In this document: piece after piece, positions 15,488 to 18,444 of the stretch
Position numbering within the stretch: the stretch's first letter is position 1
How the letters are laid out: the number at the start of each line of letters is the position of its first letter
Assembly: GCA_050014795.1 (NCBI GenBank)
Contig: JBEKCQ010000072.1
Coordinates: 1-18,444, forward strand
Direction of reading: 5' to 3'
Length of the DNA: 18,444 bases
DNA from: JALHUF01 sp050014795
GTDB lineage: Bacteria; Acidobacteriota; Terriglobia; UBA7540
Position numbers and translations under genes: made by a program
The notes under the pieces: model-generated
The model's database searches: none
What the model saw: only the letters and a program-made list of their open reading frames with translations
Told to the model about the DNA's origin: nothing

Positions 15488-17017
15488 CTAGACCCCCAGG
15501 GCAAGGTTTGGGGCAACAGGAGAGGCATACTCCTCTCGCAGCAATTCCTCAGCGGTTCGGTACCTAGCTCCCGCGTTATAGCTGCAGAAAGGAATCAGAG
15601 CTCCGTCTGTCGTCACATACTGTATGATGCAGCGCCGCACGCGTCGGAAATTGTAAGTGCGGAAGTCCATGAAATGCATGCCCGCAACGAACATCCCGTT
15701 GAAGCCCCTCCGGAACCAGTCGGCGGCCCTCCCGCAGGACTTATCCTCCCATCCGTCCAAGCCACGCAGCAGCCGCTCAAACGTCAAAGCCTTGGGAGCT
15801 TGGCGCTTGTCGAAGCAATCCGAGAGTCGATTCAACTCCTTGAGCTGAGAGATTCGCTGCCCTAGAGTTGCTCGGTCTGTGGAAGGAACGATGTCTCCCA
15901 GACTTCTGAAGAGTCTGTCCAAGTCCAGGAACCGGGTGATGCAAACCGGCTTGTTGTTCTCGTCGATGTAGAAATAAGTCCCCAGGGAACAATGCGCGTC
16001 GCAGGCCGGGGTGGCCACGGGCTCGTTACGGATTCTGCTCAGGGCGCGGGTAACCATCGAGACCGCATTCAGGGGAAACCAGTCGTCGGGGAATTGGGTC
16101 AACCCGGTCTGGCTGCCGAATTCCTTGGCCATCATGGCGAGGTCGAACAGCTCACGCTCGCGCTCCTCGATCTTGACTCGCCCGGTCAAAGCCGCCGGTT
16201 GGAAGCTAATGCCGGTGATCTGCTTGCTGTACTTCAGCGCAAATTGAAAGAGGGGGCCGATCTGATCGACGTTGATCCCAGAGGCGATGGTAGGGACCAA
16301 TACGATACGCATGTTCGTCTTGAGGATGTTCTCAACGATCGCAATCTTCTGCTCCAGAAGCCGTCGTCCGCGCAACTTCAGATAGGCCTCGTCGCTCACC
16401 CCGTCGAATTGCAGGTACAGGGTGTGCAAGCCGGCCTCTTCGCAGAGGTGGGTGTAGTCCGGGTTGACGAACCTGCTGCCGTTCGTAGCCACCTGGACAT
16501 GCGTGAAGCCCAGTTCGCGCGCGGTGCCGAGAATTCGCGGAAACTCGGGATGCAGGGTGGGCTCGCCGCCCGAGAACTGGATGCGCCGGCAGGGCACCGG
16601 CCGGTTCACCAGCGACTGGAGCATCTCGCGGACCTGTTCCAGGGCAAGAAAGTAGTGGCCTCTCTGGCCGTCGGTCTCTGCGAAGCAGACCGGACAATGA
16701 AAATTGCACCGGTTCGTGATGTCCATCACTGCCAAGGCCGGAGGGTTGACGCTGTGGATGCCGTAGTCGCAGGTCGCGCCGCTCGGTGCGCGTTCAGCCG
16801 CTTCGTCGGAGGCGGGAAAGACCAAGTCGTTCCAGGCATTCAGTCTGCGGTACAGGGTCGAGTCAGAGAAGATGAGATGCTCAGCGACTCCATGTCGGCT
16901 GCACTGGGTGCGCTGGTACACCTTCCCGTCCCGCTCAACGATGGAAGAAGCAGCCTGCTCCCCGCACTCGAGGCAAAGAGAGGGGATCTCTTCGATGGCT
17001 TTGTCGAGCGTCATCAT
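15488..17017 (-). CDS. Radical SAM enzyme of the tetraether/membrane-spanning lipid synthase (Tes/MSS/MJ0619-like) type
   Basis: 509 residues. The N-terminus has paired metal ligands SLCLEC (Cys15, Cys18) and CSRHG (Cys39, His42), then CDYGIHS (Cys83) before the radical SAM motif CNFHCPVC (Cys104, Cys108, Cys111). The SAM-binding SGGEP is at 149-153. VPTIASGIN, FQPAALTGR and the tail RRCIIQYVTTDGALIPFCSYN (Cys463, Cys478) follow. I recognise this order from the archaeal tetraether synthase/MJ0619 family and the bacterial membrane-spanning lipid synthases, which join lipid tails by carbon-carbon bonds. Those proteins have a CGLC-like motif where this one has CDYGIH, so one auxiliary-cluster ligand may be missing. 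The ATG at 17017 has AGGT 8 bases upstream. It is the first gene of the operon. I infer C-C bond formation on an alkyl chain; the exact substrate is unknown. Confidence 0.9.
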   Translation of the reverse strand: MMTLDKAIEEIPSLCLECGEQAASSIVERDGKVYQRTQCSRHGVAEHLIFSDSTLYRRLNAWNDLVFPASDEAAERAPSGATCDYGIHSVNPPALAVMDITNRCNFHCPVCFAETDGQRGHYFLALEQVREMLQSLVNRPVPCRRIQFSGGEPTLHPEFPRILGTARELGFTHVQVATNGSRFVNPDYTHLCEEAGLHTLYLQFDGVSDEAYLKLRGRRLLEQKIAIVENILKTNMRIVLVPTIASGINVDQIGPLFQFALKYSKQITGISFQPAALTGRVKIEERERELFDLAMMAKEFGSQTGLTQFPDDWFPLNAVSMVTRALSRIRNEPVATPACDAHCSLGTYFYIDENNKPVCITRFLDLDRLFRSLGDIVPSTDRATLGQRISQLKELNRLSDCFDKRQAPKALTFERLLRGLDGWEDKSCGRAADWFRRGFNGMFVAGMHFMDFRTYNFRRVRRCIIQYVTTDGALIPFCSYNAGARYRTAEELLREEYASPVAPNLALGV

Positions 17018-17051
17018 GCAATCTGACCTGACCTACGAAAAGGCGGAACGT

Positions 17052-17060
17052 AGCATACCA
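17052..17060 (-). promoter_or_regulatory. Candidate extended -10 promoter for the biosynthetic operon
   Basis: Minus-strand TGGTATGCT fits an extended -10 (TGnTATAAT, four of six in the hexamer). It lies 35 bases before the ATG at 17017, which would give a leader of roughly 28 bases. No clear -35 hexamer is found at 17 bases. Confidence 0.4.
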
Positions 17061-17246
17061 TAAACATAGGTTGACTCCGCAGCTTTCCGCAAATAGCCGG
17101 CCCGGTTCTCGGACGGAGCAAGACGATGGCCGTTCTCGAAAGTAAGGTAACTTGCTCGGGTGAGCCGCACTCGCACCCTACTGCCGTCATTGCTGGTTGA
17201 GCTGCAAGAGCGGCGAAAACCGAAGCGCAGGAAGTGCGGAAAACGC

Positions 17247-17275
17247 TTGACAAGCCCCACACGAACAATTACGCT
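17247..17275 (+). promoter_or_regulatory. Candidate sigma70-type promoter for the small plus-strand gene
   Basis: A perfect -35 TTGACA (17247-17252), a 17-base spacer and TACGCT (17270-17275, three of six to TATAAT). The start codon of the small gene lies about 110 bases downstream. The -10 is weak, so the call is tentative. Confidence 0.4.
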
Positions 17276-17384
17276 CCGCCCACACTGGAAGCCGTTTCAC
17301 AGCGCGGTTTCCGCCCCGTAAAATCAATAGGTTGGCGAGGTGGTGAAGCCGCGCTTGAATAACACAGGAATGGAGGTTGTCGCC

Positions 17385-17996
17385 ATGGTCAGTTCGCGCA
17401 AAGTGTTGGCATATCTGTTGACTTTCACACTCCTTGCTCTGAGTCTCCCGACGGTGAATGCCGCGGAAGAAACGCTGGTTGGCCAACAGGCAACCGTGAA
17501 GGCAGATGAGGCGAGCCTGACGGTGAGAATGGGGGACACTAAGCAGTACGCCTTGCCCCGCAGCGGGCTGACGCTGCTCCCCAGCGTTGAGAGCAAGTAC
17601 GCTAGCGGGTCCGATCTGTTCAACCTCTACAAATCCGAGGGCCTTTACAGCTACGCCCCAGCCGGAGACACGGCCGAGTTAGGACGTGTTCGGAAATTCA
17701 ACGGTCTGGAATTCGGCTACCCTGCTGCCAGCCCCCGGAGCATGTACCCGCAGGATACGACGCAGGCGCCGCAGCAGCAGCCCGCCCACCAGCGCGCCCA
17801 CCACCCCAGTAGCAGACTCGGGAAGGCTCTTACGATAGTCGGAATCGGTATGATGGCTGGCGGGGGAGCGATGATGGCCGCTGGGAACGACGAGAACTGT
17901 GTGGGGACCTGTATTGACTGGAGGGCCACCGGAGCCGTTTGGCTGGGCGCGGGCGCCGTTCTTACGGTGATCGGCTTAGTCAAACTGCGACACTGA
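17385..17996 (+). CDS. Small secreted/membrane protein containing a shrunken copy of the barrel protein's C-terminus
   Basis: 203 residues from the ATG at 17385, chosen because GGAGG lies 8 bases upstream and a clean signal peptide results (cut near TVNA-AEE, residue 26). Residues 57-72 match barrel residues 793-808 at 12 of 16 positions. Residues 79-126 match barrel residues 910-960 at about 23 of 48. The 101 residues between these blocks in the barrel protein are reduced here to 6. A Q/P/H-rich linker follows (127-143), then two glycine-rich hydrophobic segments (about 145-167 and 181-199) separated by a short loop with CVGTC (Cys172, Cys176). The tail has no counterpart in the barrel protein and looks membrane-inserted. 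I do not recognise a family. It could be a chimera formed by duplication and deletion, or a small accessory protein sharing a binding motif. Confidence 0.72.
   Translation: MVSSRKVLAYLLTFTLLALSLPTVNAAEETLVGQQATVKADEASLTVRMGDTKQYALPRSGLTLLPSVESKYASGSDLFNLYKSEGLYSYAPAGDTAELGRVRKFNGLEFGYPAASPRSMYPQDTTQAPQQQPAHQRAHHPSSRLGKALTIVGIGMMAGGGAMMAAGNDENCVGTCIDWRATGAVWLGAGAVLTVIGLVKLRH
17552..17762 (+). repeat. Inverted, internally deleted DNA copy of part of the barrel gene
   Basis: Bases 17552-17600 match the reverse complement of 12936-12984 with 5 mismatches in 49. Bases 17619-17762 align more loosely with the reverse complement of 12480-12632, including a shared GGTCTGGAATTCG. In the barrel gene the two blocks are about 300 bases apart; here they are 18 apart. 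Similarity continues weakly upstream of 17552 with small gaps (GACAC..AAGC.GTAC). Confidence 0.8.
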
Positions 17997-18055
17997 GCGA
18001 GAGATTACGGTTCGGCAGAGACGCAGCCGCGCGCAATGCTGAGTTGTGTCTGTAG

Positions 18056-18085
18056 GGGCGGACTTCCGTGTCCGCCCTGATTTTT
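18056..18085 (+). terminator. Rho-independent-type terminator of the small gene
   Basis: GGGCGGAC (18056-18063) pairs perfectly with GTCCGCCC (18070-18077) around a 6-base loop and is followed by TGATTTTT. It lies 60 bases after the small gene's stop. The hairpin sequence also looks like a common extragenic repeat, so it may serve both roles. Confidence 0.6.
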
Positions 18086-18126
18086 CCCCAACGCCACGCC
18101 GGGGTGGCCTTCAGGCCCTGTGGAAG

Positions 18127-18146
18127 GGCATGACTTCAGTCGTGCC
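18127..18146. repeat. Short hairpin repeat
   Basis: GGCATGAC, loop TTCA, GTCGTGCC: an 8-bp stem with one T-G wobble. The dyad resembles interspersed extragenic hairpins. Only one copy is in the window. Confidence 0.5.
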
Positions 18147-18198
18147 GTTACGCGATACGCCCTCTCCCTCTTGTGACCTTCAGGCCCCGGGCTGTAGC

Positions 18199-18215
18199 GC
18201 CGGTCTATGACCGGC
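18199..18215. repeat. Short hairpin repeat
   Basis: GCCGGTC, loop TAT, GACCGGC: a perfect 7-bp stem directly after GGCTGTAGC. It has the look of a dispersed extragenic palindrome. One copy only is visible. Confidence 0.5.
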
Positions 18216-18222
18216 GGGAAGG

Positions 18223-18319
18223 GGTAGCCACGACGAATCGGCATTTGGATTCGTCGTGGGCCCGTCGGCGCGGACACCCCAAGACCCACGACGAGAAAAA
18301 ACGCTCGTCGTGGCTACCT
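18223..18319. repeat. Compound inverted-repeat element (REP/MITE-like)
   Basis: Two hairpins stand in tandem: CCACGACGAATC (18228-18239) with GATTCGTCGTGG (18248-18259), and CCACGACGAG (18286-18295) with CTCGTCGTGG (18304-18313). Both have perfect stems and 8-base loops. The outer ends GGTAGCCACGACGA (18223-18236) and TCGTCGTGGCTACC (18306-18319) are also a perfect 14-base inverted repeat. The 97-base unit looks like a non-autonomous repeat and has no coding capacity. Confidence 0.7.
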
Positions 18320-18324
18320 GCCGC

Positions 18325-18387
18325 CTTCTCCCTTCTGCCTTCTGTCTTCTGACTCCTGACTTCTGACTTCTTACTTCTGACTCCTGC
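18325..18387 (+). repeat. Heptanucleotide tandem repeat, nine units
   Basis: Nine consecutive 7-base units near consensus CTTCTGA (variants CTTCTCC, CTTCTGC, CTTCTGT, CTCCTGA, CTTCTTA, CTCCTGC). The strand is almost purely pyrimidine except for a G or A at the last two positions of each unit. It abuts the inverted-repeat element on its left. It is a likely slippage site. Confidence 0.8.
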
Positions 18388-18444
18388 TGTAGATCAACCG
18401 AATGATCAACCTTCACCAGCTGATCGACCACTAATCGTTGATCA

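Larger units (their letters stand above)
17018..17384. other. Divergent intergenic region
   Basis: 367 bases without a credible gene between the minus-strand operon and the plus-strand small gene. Short frames here lack RBS and family resemblance. It holds the two candidate promoters listed separately, one for each direction, and the small gene's RBS. I saw no recognisable B12 riboswitch box on either strand, although two operon products bind cobalamin. Confidence 0.7.
17997..18444. other. Gene-free repeat-rich region
   Basis: No frame here has an RBS, family motif or protein-like composition. Besides the elements listed separately, the 15-base string GTGnCCTTCAGGCCC occurs at 18104-18118 and again at 18173-18187. 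TGATCAAC (18403-18410) has an inverted partner GTTGATCA at the very end (18437-18444). Consecutive short dyads of different sequence suggest an accumulation site for interspersed extragenic repeats. Confidence 0.75.

Noticed and set aside
15992..17026. A 344-codon plus-strand frame opposite the Tes-like gene
   Set aside because: It is a shadow of the radical SAM gene. The minus-strand cysteine motifs are decisive.
17018..17384. Cobalamin riboswitch before the operon
   Set aside because: I could not find a B12-box-like string or the expected set of helices on the minus strand in this region.
18223..18387. CRISPR array
   Set aside because: The repeats are contiguous heptamers and paired inverted repeats without spacers of regular length, and no cas gene is present.
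18180..18431. An 83-codon minus-strand frame over the repeat patch
   Set aside because: Its translation is made of repeat-derived heptads from the 7-base array and hairpins. It has no RBS or protein-like composition.

Overview
The window looks like a piece of a Gram-negative, fairly GC-rich bacterial chromosome. The outer-membrane barrel protein, the lipoprotein hydrolase and an HtrB/LpxL-type acyltransferase all point to a double-membrane cell. The mix of a tetraether-synthase-like radical SAM enzyme, a LolA-like/barrel fusion and abundant hairpin-type extragenic repeats would suit an Acidobacteriota-like organism. That placement is inference, because no rRNA or other taxonomic marker lies in the window.

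Layout. From 17017 down to the left edge, fourteen genes lie head-to-tail on the minus strand, with short gaps or translational-coupling overlaps. In transcription order they are: (1) a radical SAM enzyme of the Tes/MSS/MJ0619 type (15488-17017); (2) a 986-residue secreted LolA-like/outer-membrane barrel protein (12399-15359); (3) a FabG-type ketoreductase; (4) a PHP-family metal hydrolase; (5) an acyl carrier protein; (6) a B12-binding radical SAM enzyme; (7) an HtrB/LpxL-like acyltransferase; (8) an intact FabF-type ketosynthase; (9) a catalytically dead ketosynthase resembling a chain length factor; (10) a KAS III homologue with an altered triad; (11) a stand-alone adenylation enzyme; (12) a second carrier protein; (13) a lipoprotein esterase; (14) a second B12-binding radical SAM enzyme, cut by the window edge. 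Candidate promoters are seen before the first gene (17052-17060) and inside the operon before the ACP at 10472.

How the genes may work together (inference). An adenylation enzyme could load a starter, possibly an amino acid, on its partner carrier protein. The KAS III-like enzyme could transfer or condense it, the KS/CLF-like pair could elongate it, and the ketoreductase could reduce it. The acyltransferase could move the product to a membrane lipid or sugar. Three radical SAM enzymes could then alkylate, cyclise or carbon-carbon couple the chain, and the lipoprotein esterase and barrel protein would act at the cell surface. The parts list recalls aryl polyene and ladderane clusters. It differs from them in having no dehydratase in view and in carrying a tetraether-synthase-like enzyme. 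I do not recognise it as a described pathway.

Right end. A divergent intergenic region (17018-17384) separates the operon from a small plus-strand gene (17385-17996). That gene encodes a secreted or membrane protein whose middle is a shrunken copy, visible even at DNA level, of two separate parts of the 986-residue barrel protein. Beyond it, 17997-18444 holds no gene. It contains a terminator-like hairpin, several short hairpin repeats, a compound inverted-repeat element and a nine-unit heptamer array.
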